Origin: an uncultured Fidelibacterota bacterium
GTDB lineage: Bacteria > Fidelibacterota > Marinisomatia > Marinisomatales > UBA1611
NCBI GenBank assembly: GCA_902562835.1
Contig: CACEUX010000004.1
Coordinates: forward strand, 1-64,000
Direction: 5' to 3'
DNA: 64,000 nucleotides
A program made the translations under genes and the position numbers. The notes below the pieces were generated by a model, which ran no database searches, was not told where the DNA came from, and was given only the letters and a program-made list of their open reading frames with translations. Positions 55,671 through 63,808 of the stretch are shown here, one piece after another (position 1 is the stretch's first letter; each line of letters starts with the position of its first letter).

Positions 55671-56780
55671 TTAATATTTTTCCCACCACCTATTGAATGT
55701 TCTATTGATACTTTCATCTGAGATTACCTCACCTATTTCAGGGGTAAAGTGGTTTAAGCCGATTTTATCTGCTAACCTTATTGATTCTTTGACAGGTTCA
55801 TCCCAAGGATGCATTGCAAGGGTAAAACCTCCCCAGTGAATAGGCATAAAAAATTCTGTTTTGAGATCTTTTGCAGCTAATACGGCTTCATTAGGGAACA
55901 TATGTGAATGTTTCCATGCTGAATTGTACTGCCCGCAATCGATCAATGATATATCAAATGGTCCATGCTCATCACCGATTTTTTTGAGGTGCTTACCGTA
56001 GCCACTGTCACCACTAAAATAAATATTTACCATTGGTGACTTTATTGCCCAGGAGCTCCAGAGTGTACTATTTCTGTTCAATGGGCCTCTACCAGAAAAA
56101 TGTCGTGAGGGCAGGCAAATAATTTCTACCTCATTTATTATAAAGTTTTGATTCCAATTCAATTCAATTATCTTTTTTTCTGATACATTCCACCTTCTTA
56201 AGTGGTTACCAACACCATGAGGTACTAGAAATAGCTTAACATTATCCTTTATCTTCTTTATAGTAGAATGATCCAAATGGTCATAATGATCATGTGATAT
56301 CATTACTATATCAATATTGGTCAATGAATCAAGTTCAAGAGGCAGTGTTTTATTATACCTTTTAAGGCTTGGTAGTGGAATTGGAGCTGCATGAGTTCCA
56401 AGCATCGGGTCCAATAGAATGATATTTCCTGCTATATTTATTATAAATGCTGAGTGTCCTAACCACGATATTTTATATCCGTGATGAGAAACATCACTGA
56501 AATTAGAGTAGTCTAAATGCTTAGGTACTATATCTTCATCAGGTCGTCTATTCTCCTGACTTGTAAAGAAATCCCAGGTTGAAACCTCTCCTGTCATCAT
56601 AGGAGTTTCCTCTAAGCTCTCAAAGCCGCCATCTTTAAAGTTTTTAAAAGTTTCATATGTCTTTATCTGCTGCTTTGTTGGATTGGCGCCAAATTGAGGT
56701 GCGAGATTCAAAAAGGTGACAATGATCGCTGTAAGCGCCAGTATGGCATAGGTTATATATAACAGAAAAGATTGTAGCAT
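55671..56780 (-). CDS. NAPE-PLD-like metallo-beta-lactamase-fold hydrolase, membrane-anchored
   Basis: A 369-residue protein with an N-terminal membrane helix (about 2-25). The metallo-hydrolase fold carries ISWLGHSAFII, the metal motif MISHDHYDHLDH (HxHxDH), YFSGDSGYG and FMPIHWGGF. These are the features of the NAPE-PLD/UlaG-like branch, whose members hydrolyse phospholipid-type or other phosphoesters. The ATG at 56780 begins the membrane helix and is preferred over a TTG 22 codons upstream. The substrate is unknown, but a membrane-bound form fits a phospholipid headgroup hydrolase. Confidence 0.88.
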   Translation of the reverse strand: MLQSFLLYITYAILALTAIIVTFLNLAPQFGANPTKQQIKTYETFKNFKDGGFESLEETPMMTGEVSTWDFFTSQENRRPDEDIVPKHLDYSNFSDVSHHGYKISWLGHSAFIINIAGNIILLDPMLGTHAAPIPLPSLKRYNKTLPLELDSLTNIDIVMISHDHYDHLDHSTIKKIKDNVKLFLVPHGVGNHLRRWNVSEKKIIELNWNQNFIINEVEIICLPSRHFSGRGPLNRNSTLWSSWAIKSPMVNIYFSGDSGYGKHLKKIGDEHGPFDISLIDCGQYNSAWKHSHMFPNEAVLAAKDLKTEFFMPIHWGGFTLAMHPWDEPVKESIRLADKIGLNHFTPEIGEVISDESINRTFNRWWEKY

Positions 56781-56894
56781 ATAAAAGTTATAAAATATTA
56801 CAAAAAAGTGGTTCAATAGTTTAGGACAGCTACCTTGGAATTTCAAACCAACTTACACTTTGTGTATGCATAAATTTGTTTAAATTTCCGCCCA

Positions 56895-57218
56895 GTGAAA
56901 ATCCTGAATACATTTATTACATATGGTCTATCGATCCTGTTTCTAACAGTGACGGTGCATAATCATGTGCATACGCATGAACATGTGGATGGTTACAACA
57001 TGTGCGATATTGACTGTGATGATAGCCATCATACCTCCAATTCTCATGAATGTGAAAAATGCGTTAACAATAACACCAGAGTTTTAAATCAGGTTTTTAA
57101 TGATGACATACTTTTTCAAGTAACACCATTATTAGACTTTACGGATGAAAGTTTTAAATCAAATAATTTATGTTTTAGTTTATTTAGCCGTCCACCCCCT
57201 ATAGCCTCCCGTAGTTAA
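56895..57218 (+). CDS. Small exported His/Cys-rich protein, putative metal-binding
   Basis: A 107-residue protein from a GTG start, with a signal peptide (about 1-20) followed directly by HNHVHTHEHVDG, then CDIDCDD, SHHTSNSHECEKC, so His, Cys and Asp cluster within 45 residues. The rest is polar and ends with a proline-rich tail (RPPPIAS). Such clusters bind Zn, Ni, Co or Cu. It matches no named family that I can recall, though short His-rich proteins often precede TonB receptors for metals. It is the first gene of a plus-strand group leading to a metal-binding lipoprotein and a TonB receptor. A metal-buffering or sensing role is inferred. Confidence 0.65.
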   Translation: MKILNTFITYGLSILFLTVTVHNHVHTHEHVDGYNMCDIDCDDSHHTSNSHECEKCVNNNTRVLNQVFNDDILFQVTPLLDFTDESFKSNNLCFSLFSRPPPIASRS

Positions 57219-57236
57219 GAAGTATCAATTCAATCA

Positions 57237-57262
57237 GGTCATTAACTCAATTGTTAATGACC
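57237..57262 (+). promoter_or_regulatory. Perfect hairpin in the leader of the acidic His-rich lipoprotein gene
   Basis: GGTCATTAAC at 57237-57246 pairs without mismatch over 10 bases with GTTAATGACC at 57253-57262 around a 6-base loop TCAATT. It lies 18 bases after the upstream stop and 28 bases before the ATG at 57291, which is preceded by GGGAG. There is no T run, so it is more likely an operator palindrome (26 bases, as for Fur/Zur-type regulators) or an RNA stabiliser than a terminator. Confidence 0.6.
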
Positions 57263-57290
57263 ATAAAAAGTATTTTAAAGGGAGTTTATA

Positions 57291-57821
57291 ATGCAGTTTT
57301 TATTTTTACGTTCAATCAAGCCATACGTGGTTTTACTACTAACCAGTATGCTTTTATTTACAACAGGTTGTGAAGATGATGATCACGACGATCACGATCA
57401 CGAAGAAGGTCATACTGATGCAGATGGCTTCAAATTAGAAGATGCAGCTGGAAACGAAATGTACAGAGAACTTGAAGGTGCCATTACCGGTTCGGTTACT
57501 CTTGCAGTTGGAGATACTCTTGAACTTTCAGTTCATTTTCTAGATGATGAAGGTAATGAGATCGAACACTCAGAAGAAGAAGAAGAAGGTGAAGAACATG
57601 AAGATGGACTTGAAGTTTCTGGGAATGATCCAAGCATCGCAATTGTAGAAGTTGAAGGCCACGAAGAAGAAGAAGGTGAAGAACATGATGAAGAACATCA
57701 TGGATCTGCACTTCATGTTATTGGGGTAAGTGCTGGATCAACTAGTTTCACGCTTCAATTGATGCACGATGGTCATGCAGACTACACTTCAACAAATCCT
57801 GTACCTGTAACTGTAAATTAA
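57291..57821 (+). CDS. Lipoprotein with Asp/Glu/His-rich metal-binding stretches
   Basis: A 176-residue lipoprotein (LLFTTGC, Cys27). Right after the cysteine comes EDDDHDDHDHEEGHTDADG. A small beta-sandwich domain follows with a second acidic/His tract, HSEEEEEGEEHEDG, and a third, EGHEEEEGEEHDEEHHG. The regular strands between (GSVTLAVGDTLELSVHFLDDEGNE, SAGSTSFTLQLMHDG) resemble an Ig-like fold with variable acidic loops. The ligand is probably Zn or another divalent cation captured at the outer membrane for the TonB receptor encoded 187 bases downstream. The protein is unlike any well-described substrate-binding lipoprotein that I know. Confidence 0.75.
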   Translation: MQFLFLRSIKPYVVLLLTSMLLFTTGCEDDDHDDHDHEEGHTDADGFKLEDAAGNEMYRELEGAITGSVTLAVGDTLELSVHFLDDEGNEIEHSEEEEEGEEHEDGLEVSGNDPSIAIVEVEGHEEEEGEEHDEEHHGSALHVIGVSAGSTSFTLQLMHDGHADYTSTNPVPVTVN

Positions 57822-57840
57822 GAAATAATCTTCTCATTTT

Positions 57841-57871
57841 ACCTATTAGAGCAATCGAGTTCTAAATAGGT
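57841..57871 (+). terminator. Weak terminator-like hairpin after the acidic lipoprotein gene
   Basis: ACCTATTAGA at 57841-57850 pairs with TCTAAATAGGT at 57861-57871 over 10 base pairs with one bulged A and a 10-base loop. The following TTATTTAAAA is only partly U-rich. It could end or attenuate transcription of the lipoprotein gene before the structured element and TonB receptor gene. Confidence 0.45.
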
Positions 57872-57886
57872 TATTTAAAATCTGTG

Positions 57887-57947
57887 GGCGGGTGCTTGTA
57901 ATATTTACTGCAAACTAATTTGATTAGTTCGCTTCATGGCACCCACC
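57887..57947 (+). ncRNA. Structured leader-like element A upstream of the TonB receptor gene (riboswitch-like, unknown class)
   Basis: A closing stem of nine positions with one mismatch pairs GGCGGGTGC (57887-57895) with GCACCCACC (57939-57947). Inside lies a perfect 7-base-pair hairpin, AACTAAT-TTG-ATTAGTT at 57913-57929. The 3' junction between the inner hairpin and the closing stem is 9 bases. The element is 61 bases before the receptor ATG. A similar element with the same closing-stem core lies at 63712-63783. No known riboswitch consensus was recognised, and a DNA-level inverted repeat bound by a regulator is an alternative. Confidence 0.5.
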
Positions 57948-58007
57948 ATCCACTAAAAGACTATTGAAGGCCTTTTGAATAAGCACTCAATAGATCGTTA
58001 AATAAAA

Positions 58008-60257
58008 ATGAAGACCGACAGAAAAAAGCTTATTTCAATTTATAAGCCTATTATATGTGCGTGTCTTTTGTGCCCGCTATCGGCTCAAAAGGCATCCATA
58101 AAGGGGCAAATCGTTTATGGTGAAGATCAAAAACCTATTCATGGTGCTGATGTCTATCTAGAAAAACTCTCATTGGGCGCAACATCTCAGGTTGATGGTT
58201 ACTTCACCATTAATGATATCCCTTCTGGTGAGGTAATTATCAGAGTCTCAATGATAGGATTTAAAGATGTAGATAGATCATTTAACCTGGAAAAAGGAAT
58301 CCATGATCTAGGAAAGATTTCCATGTTGCGAGATACATTAAAAATTGACGAGGTAGTTGTTGATGCTGACCATGAACTTCAACCGAAAAGTTTCTTATCT
58401 AATATTGACGTGGCTGGTAATAAGTACCATAAGGTTCTAAAATCAACCTTGGCATTAACCCTTCAAGAGCAAACCGGTTTATCCATTCGATCAATGGGGC
58501 AAGGAAGCGCTCAACCTGTTTTAAGAGGTTATAAGGGACATAGGTTTTTACTTACTGATGATGGAATAGCCACAGGAGATCTCTCCAGTACTTCCATCGA
58601 TCATGCCGTTAGTACAGACATGGGTGCATATAGTGGAGTAGAAATAATCCGAGGTCCAGAAGCTCTATTGTATGGATCTAACACCATTGGTGGTGTTATT
58701 GATTTATCTAGAGATATAAATAATCAAAACCGATTTAAAAAGTTAATGGTGCAAACCTTATTGGGCACAGAGTCTGCAAACAAAGGTCACTTTCAGAGTG
58801 TAACAGTTAAAGCTCCATTTAAAAGAAACCATCAATTGCGATTTTCCTTTTTAAATCGAGATTTGGGTAACCAAATCTCGCCAAAACCATATGGAACCCT
58901 AAAAAACACACAATCTATTAATCAAGAGTTACATGGCAGTTACATGTATTTTGGAAATGATTTTTATTCATCCCTTTCTCTGGAACAATTCAACACAGAC
59001 TATGGTATCCCAGGAAGCCCTGAGGGACATATTAATGGTGTAGATATCTCTATGTATAGGAAGACTCAAAAGTTTAATTTTCATAAGGATGTTTCAATAG
59101 CTGGTTTCCAAGCGTTTGATTTTGACCAGCGGTATATAGATTACAGACACTCTGAGTCAGTTGCAGGATCTTCCTTTAAATCAGTGATTTTAGCTCATCA
59201 AATTTTATCTCTGAATGCAAAACTTTCAGGAAATAAAAAATCTATTGGCTCACTATTAAAAATAAGAGATTTCCAAGCTTATGAATATTATTGGACACCT
59301 GACGCTCAAGAAGTTTCGATTTCTTTATATGGACTATATGAGAAAGAAATTAATCATTATACATTACAAAGTTCTTTTCGGCTAGAAAACAACTCCATTA
59401 TTCCAGATATAACTACTGAATATTTCTACGCAAATTTGGATATAAACCAAATTACCGATAGAAACTTTTTGTTGTTTTCAGCTGCGACTGCAATCATGAC
59501 TGAACGAAAAAATTGGGAGTTGTCATTAGGCTCTATGTTTACGAGCCGTGCTCCTAGTATTGAAGATTTATATTCTGATGGCCCCCATCTTGGTGTTTAC
59601 AATTATGAAATTGGATTACCAGAATTAGGTGCCGAGCATACATATGGGTTAGAGGGTAGCCTGGGTTATATGGCGGATAGAGCAGAATTAAAATTTACAA
59701 GTTACCAAAATTACAGCCCCAACTACCACTTAAGTAAAGTAATGGGAGCAGGGTATGAGCCAGGTGCCGATTGGATAGAGTGGGGTAGTGGTTCAGCGGG
59801 TTGGTTGTACATATATCAAATGAGCGGTTTGGAAGTATATATACATGGTTATGAATCTGAATTTCGTTATGATCTTAACGAGATAATCGGTTTTGACGGC
59901 AGTTTTTCAGCAACAAGGGGCAAAAACCTAACTGATAATTCTCCACTTTATTATATACCCCCAGATAGAATTGTTTTATCTACAGAAGTTAACCTGAATC
60001 TGTTTTCAATTAATTTAATGCATAAAAAAGTATTTAGTCAAAATAGAGTTGGTTTGTACGAGCAGGCAACACCGGGATACGGAACTTATAATTTGATCGG
60101 GACATATACTATCAGAGATTCGTGGGCTGTTCATAAATTTATTCTTCAAATTGATAATGTTCTTGATCGTAAATACTACAATCATTTATCTAAAATAAAG
60201 TCAATTATGCCTGAAAAAGGAAGAAGTTTAAATATCCAATACAGAATAGTATTTTAA
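58008..60257 (+). CDS. TonB-dependent receptor, probable metal or metallophore uptake
   Basis: A 749-residue receptor with an N-terminal signal region, a carboxypeptidase-regulatory-like domain at about 28-112 (ASIKGQIVYGEDQKPIHGADVYLEK), a plug with MGQGSAQPVLRGYKGHRFLLTDDGIA and EIIRGPEALLYGSNTIGGVID, and a barrel ending in Phe (NIQYRIVF). Length and plug motifs fit small-ligand receptors of the BtuB/ZnuD kind rather than the SusC-like proteins elsewhere in this window. It is followed after 17 bases by an ABC exporter-type operon and preceded by two His/acidic proteins, suggesting zinc or another transition metal. The metal is inferred from context only. Confidence 0.88.
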   Translation: MKTDRKKLISIYKPIICACLLCPLSAQKASIKGQIVYGEDQKPIHGADVYLEKLSLGATSQVDGYFTINDIPSGEVIIRVSMIGFKDVDRSFNLEKGIHDLGKISMLRDTLKIDEVVVDADHELQPKSFLSNIDVAGNKYHKVLKSTLALTLQEQTGLSIRSMGQGSAQPVLRGYKGHRFLLTDDGIATGDLSSTSIDHAVSTDMGAYSGVEIIRGPEALLYGSNTIGGVIDLSRDINNQNRFKKLMVQTLLGTESANKGHFQSVTVKAPFKRNHQLRFSFLNRDLGNQISPKPYGTLKNTQSINQELHGSYMYFGNDFYSSLSLEQFNTDYGIPGSPEGHINGVDISMYRKTQKFNFHKDVSIAGFQAFDFDQRYIDYRHSESVAGSSFKSVILAHQILSLNAKLSGNKKSIGSLLKIRDFQAYEYYWTPDAQEVSISLYGLYEKEINHYTLQSSFRLENNSIIPDITTEYFYANLDINQITDRNFLLFSAATAIMTERKNWELSLGSMFTSRAPSIEDLYSDGPHLGVYNYEIGLPELGAEHTYGLEGSLGYMADRAELKFTSYQNYSPNYHLSKVMGAGYEPGADWIEWGSGSAGWLYIYQMSGLEVYIHGYESEFRYDLNEIIGFDGSFSATRGKNLTDNSPLYYIPPDRIVLSTEVNLNLFSINLMHKKVFSQNRVGLYEQATPGYGTYNLIGTYTIRDSWAVHKFILQIDNVLDRKYYNHLSKIKSIMPEKGRSLNIQYRIVF

Positions 60258-60274
60258 TTTTAAAAGGAAAAAAT

Positions 60275-60976
60275 ATGATCAGCGTTCAAAAGATAACCAA
60301 GTCCTTTAAAGACCTAAAAGCAATTAAAAGTTTAACTTTGGAAATAGATGAGGGGGAGATCTATGGTCTACTTGGTTCTAATGGTGCTGGAAAATCAACT
60401 ACAATAAACATTCTGCTAGGGTTTTTAAAGCCGGATTCAGGAAATGCCTCAATAAAGGGCATAGATACCAGTTCAAATTATCATGAGGCAAGAAAATACA
60501 TAGGGTACATACCAGAAAATGTTAATCTTTATCCTTATCTAACAGGGCTTGAGAACCTTGATTATTTCTGTAAGCTTACTGGAAAAAACTATGGTCATAA
60601 TAAACTTGAAGAATTTTTAAATAAATGTGGTTTAGATAACGATTCCCATCATAGAAGGACTGAAAACTATTCAAAGGGAATGCGACAAAAAGTAGGCATT
60701 GCCATAGCACTTGCAAAAGAGGCCAAGGTATATTTGTTAGATGAGCCGGCTAGTGGTTTAGATCCTCTGGCCAGCAATGAACTCTCTGGCCTTCTTAGAC
60801 AACTATCTTCAGAGGGTGCAGCTATCTTGATGGCTTCACATGATATCTTTAGAGTTCGAGAAACGTGCAATCGAATTGGAATTATAAACAATGGTGAATT
60901 GGTAAAGGAAATGGACACATCTGAAGTATCGACCAAAGAATTAGAGAATATCTACATTGAATACATGCAAAATTAA
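60275..60976 (+). CDS. ABC-2-type transporter ATP-binding protein
   Basis: A 233-residue ATPase with Walker A GSNGAGKST (34-42), signature YSKGMRQKVGIA, Walker B VYLLDEPASGLDP and switch-type His in LMASHD. The short length without a C-terminal domain fits ABC-2 exporters of the NatA/CcmA-like group. AAAGGA precedes its ATG, and it sits 17 bases after the TonB receptor gene and 12 bases before the first permease gene. It should energise the two DUF3526-type permeases that follow. Confidence 0.93.
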   Translation: MISVQKITKSFKDLKAIKSLTLEIDEGEIYGLLGSNGAGKSTTINILLGFLKPDSGNASIKGIDTSSNYHEARKYIGYIPENVNLYPYLTGLENLDYFCKLTGKNYGHNKLEEFLNKCGLDNDSHHRRTENYSKGMRQKVGIAIALAKEAKVYLLDEPASGLDPLASNELSGLLRQLSSEGAAILMASHDIFRVRETCNRIGIINNGELVKEMDTSEVSTKELENIYIEYMQN

Positions 60977-60988
60977 TTTTCAAGCTTC

Positions 60989-62392
60989 ATGATCAATATC
61001 ATATTAAATGAATGGAAAATGCTCGTCCGCAACCGAGTATTTATTTACTTAACGATATTTTTTGTGTTGAGCTTATCACTAGTTGTTTGGATGGGTATAA
61101 ACCAAAATAGTGCTCAACAAGAATATCGAAATAAAGCTCAAAGACATGTCCGTACACAATGGGATAATCTAGAAGCCATGAATCCTCACAGAGCAGCTCA
61201 TTATGGCTCTTATGCTTTTAAACCCAATAACCTTTTAAATAGTATGGATGGTGGAATTAACGATATTACTGGCAACGTAATTCAGCTTGAAGGTCATGTT
61301 CAAAATGAGATCGTATATTCTGAGGCATCACAATCTTTATCAATCTCTAAATTTGGAAAACTGAAATCTTCCCTGCTCTTACAATATGTGATACCATTAT
61401 TTCTTATATTTTTAGCCTATGGCTCTATAAGCAATGAAAAAGAAACTCAGAGATTAAAACTATTAATATTTCAGGGTATCCCAATGACCCGCCTGGTCTT
61501 TGCAAAATCATTAAGTATTTGGATATACGGATCATCTCTACTCCTGGCAACTGTATTTATTCAAAGTATGCTTATAAGGTCCGATTCAGAGGTCTTTCGA
61601 AGGTTGACCCTTCTGGTATTTTCATATGGTTCTTATTATTACATTATCACTTCCTTAGCTACATATTTCTCAGCTAGGTTAAAAAATAATACTTCAGCTT
61701 TATCTGCGATATTGGCCACATGGATCCTTTGGACAATTTTTCTTCCTAAAATATGGGGTAATGCGGTTGAAAAAATTCATCCTTTACCAAGTAGAATGGC
61801 TTTTAAAGCTGCCATGAAAGAAGAACGCTCAAAGGGTATAGATGGTCACAACCCTTCTGATAAAAGGAGGGAAGAATTAAAAAATAAATATTTAACCGAG
61901 TATAAAGTTGATAGCCTTCAACAGCTTCCCATTAACTTTGACGGAATTGTAATGCAAGAGGATGAAGAGTACGGGAACCTTGTCTGGGATAAACACTTTG
62001 GAAGTAATTACACCATTCTCCAAAAACAAAAAGGTCTCTATCAAGTTTCAGGATTATTAAATCCATTTGCATCATTACAAAGTGCAAGCATGGGCTTTTG
62101 CGGCACTGATATGATACACCATCTTGATTTTTTAAAAAAAGCTGAAGACTATCGAAGAATTCTCATAAAAGCCTTGAATGATAAACATGCATATGGGGGA
62201 TCAAAAACCGGAGATTGGGGATGGACAGTAGATAGTACCTTTTTTAGGTCTGTTCAGGGTTTTTCTTATGAATCTCCAAAAATAAATGATCAGATGAATT
62301 ACTATTTGATCGATATACTTTGTCTATTGTGGTGGGGTCTATTGGTAACGTTTATGATCAAACTAAATACAAATAAAAAAATTATTCTATGA
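60989..62392 (+). CDS. ABC-2-type permease with DUF3526-type extracytoplasmic domain (first subunit)
   Basis: A 467-residue membrane protein with one N-terminal helix (about 17-36), a large exported domain with the family-typical NPHRAAHYGSYAFKP, then a group of helices from about 130 to 260 (LLLQYVIPLFLIFLAYGSI, then LRLLIFQGIP-type cytoplasmic loop). A second extracytoplasmic region and a final helix near the C terminus follow. This is the layout of DUF3526 permeases, which occur in pairs beside TonB receptors in Bacteroidetes-like bacteria. The substrate is not established. The stop overlaps the next permease start by 4 bases. Confidence 0.85.
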   Translation: MINIILNEWKMLVRNRVFIYLTIFFVLSLSLVVWMGINQNSAQQEYRNKAQRHVRTQWDNLEAMNPHRAAHYGSYAFKPNNLLNSMDGGINDITGNVIQLEGHVQNEIVYSEASQSLSISKFGKLKSSLLLQYVIPLFLIFLAYGSISNEKETQRLKLLIFQGIPMTRLVFAKSLSIWIYGSSLLLATVFIQSMLIRSDSEVFRRLTLLVFSYGSYYYIITSLATYFSARLKNNTSALSAILATWILWTIFLPKIWGNAVEKIHPLPSRMAFKAAMKEERSKGIDGHNPSDKRREELKNKYLTEYKVDSLQQLPINFDGIVMQEDEEYGNLVWDKHFGSNYTILQKQKGLYQVSGLLNPFASLQSASMGFCGTDMIHHLDFLKKAEDYRRILIKALNDKHAYGGSKTGDWGWTVDSTFFRSVQGFSYESPKINDQMNYYLIDILCLLWWGLLVTFMIKLNTNKKIIL

Positions 62393-63711
62393 CACGATAC
62401 ATTGAAATAGCTCAAAGTGAATTTGTTCATTTAGTCAGATCTCCATTTAAAACTATTTCACTTATACTGTTTGGAGCAGCGGTTATATACGGTTGTCAAA
62501 ATGGTTATGATCTATTTAAAACTCACAGCAATGAAATAATATCCATCCAAGCTAATAATGATAAGTCTATTGCAAATATGATTCTTCAATATGAAGAAAT
62601 AGAGCAAGGCACTATAGATAAACCAAGGAGAGACCCAACAATTCCATATTGGGCAGTCTGGAGTACGCCGTCACATGCTTTTAAATATCCATCCCCAATG
62701 ATGGTTTTTAGCTTAGGTCAGTCTGAGCAATATGGGTATTATAAACGGGTAACAAACTGGAGTACTATTTTTGATAGCGATCTTGCTGAAGAAATTGCAA
62801 ACCCAGAGCGAATGGCAATAGGTACATTGGATTTTAATTTTGTTTTAATATATCTCACTCCTATACTAATAATTATACTGCTATTTAATATTGGTGGATT
62901 AGAAAAAGATCTTAGGTTTGATAACCTAATATATCTAAATAATCTCTCCAAAGAAAGATGGCTGCTAGCACGTTTTTCATTTTACTACTTACTTACGGTT
63001 CTCTTACTTTTAATGTTGATAACGCCTTATGCGTTATTTTCAGGAGTTTTACAAAGTGCCAGTCTAGAATTTTTTAAGTTATTACTTATTATATCACTTT
63101 ACCTGTTAATATGGTACACTGCTTTTTTCTTTATCAATGTTTCTGGAAACGGAAGCTCGGATCAGGCTGTAAAAATGATATCCGTATGGCTGGTCTTTTG
63201 TATTATTATTCCAGGCGCGATACATCAGATCTCGTCGTTAAAGTATCCAACGAATTATATGACAGATTATCTTGATGTGAGTCGAGACCAAAGTAATAAG
63301 ATCTTTGAATTACCATCAGAAACTCTGCGCGAGGAATTATTAAAAGCTTTCCCAATTTTACAAACCACTTTATATGCCTCTGATACAAGTGTGAACAAAG
63401 CAATAATAAACAGAAGCTTATCTGGCCTTGTGAATATGCTCAATAAGGATGTTGCTCGCACAATTGAATGGTCAAGCGAGAAAAAAAATAAATTTATAAA
63501 AAGCTTTTCCCTGTTAAACCCTGTTATCTATTTTCAAAATGAAATAAATGCTTTAACTGATACGGATTATTACGCTTACAAAAGGTACAGAAGTGATATT
63601 CAAGAAATGATTGATATAAAAATCAATTTGATTTTGGAGGACACTTGGAATAAGGTTACTGTTGATAAAGAAAAATATATTCAATATGTTGAAAGTTTTA
63701 AAAAAATATAA
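62389..63711 (+). CDS. ABC-2-type permease with DUF3526-type extracytoplasmic domain (second subunit)
   Basis: A 440-residue homologue of the preceding permease: N-terminal helix (about 20-37), exported domain (PYWAVWSTPSHAFKYPSPM), then hydrophobic helices from about 150 (FNFVLIYLTPILIIILLFNIGG) to 290, and a polar C-terminal domain. The two permeases probably form a heterodimer powered by the ATPase encoded at 60275. Its stop TAA ends at 63711, immediately before the closing stem of structured element B, so any readthrough transcript carries that element. Confidence 0.85.
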   Translation: MTRYIEIAQSEFVHLVRSPFKTISLILFGAAVIYGCQNGYDLFKTHSNEIISIQANNDKSIANMILQYEEIEQGTIDKPRRDPTIPYWAVWSTPSHAFKYPSPMMVFSLGQSEQYGYYKRVTNWSTIFDSDLAEEIANPERMAIGTLDFNFVLIYLTPILIIILLFNIGGLEKDLRFDNLIYLNNLSKERWLLARFSFYYLLTVLLLLMLITPYALFSGVLQSASLEFFKLLLIISLYLLIWYTAFFFINVSGNGSSDQAVKMISVWLVFCIIIPGAIHQISSLKYPTNYMTDYLDVSRDQSNKIFELPSETLREELLKAFPILQTTLYASDTSVNKAIINRSLSGLVNMLNKDVARTIEWSSEKKNKFIKSFSLLNPVIYFQNEINALTDTDYYAYKRYRSDIQEMIDIKINLILEDTWNKVTVDKEKYIQYVESFKKI

Positions 63712-63783
63712 TGGTGGGTGCTATTTCTAATCAAAAACTATTGTCAGTAACCCAAGATATTGACGGTCTATTAGCGCCCACCA
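63712..63783 (+). ncRNA. Structured leader-like element B upstream of the merC-like gene (riboswitch-like, unknown class)
   Basis: A ten-base-pair closing stem with one G-U pair joins TGGTGGGTGC (63712-63721) to GCGCCCACCA (63774-63783). Inside lies a 7-base-pair hairpin, GTCAGTA with TATTGAC, at 63743-63764. As in element A, the 3' junction is 9 bases and the stem core is GGxGGGTGC with GCxCCCACC. The mismatch position of A is a T-A pair here and an A in one 3' arm is a G here. It ends 25 bases before the merC-like ATG, next to the ribosome site AAGGAG at 63792-63797, a position where it could control translation. Confidence 0.5.
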
Positions 63784-63808
63784 ATCATTTTAAGGAGCAA
63801 TATTTATA

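Noticed and set aside
57496-57711. Minus-strand frame rich in His and Leu opposite the acidic lipoprotein gene
   Set aside because: It is the complement of GAA/GAT/CAT-rich codons and shows no protein-like features.
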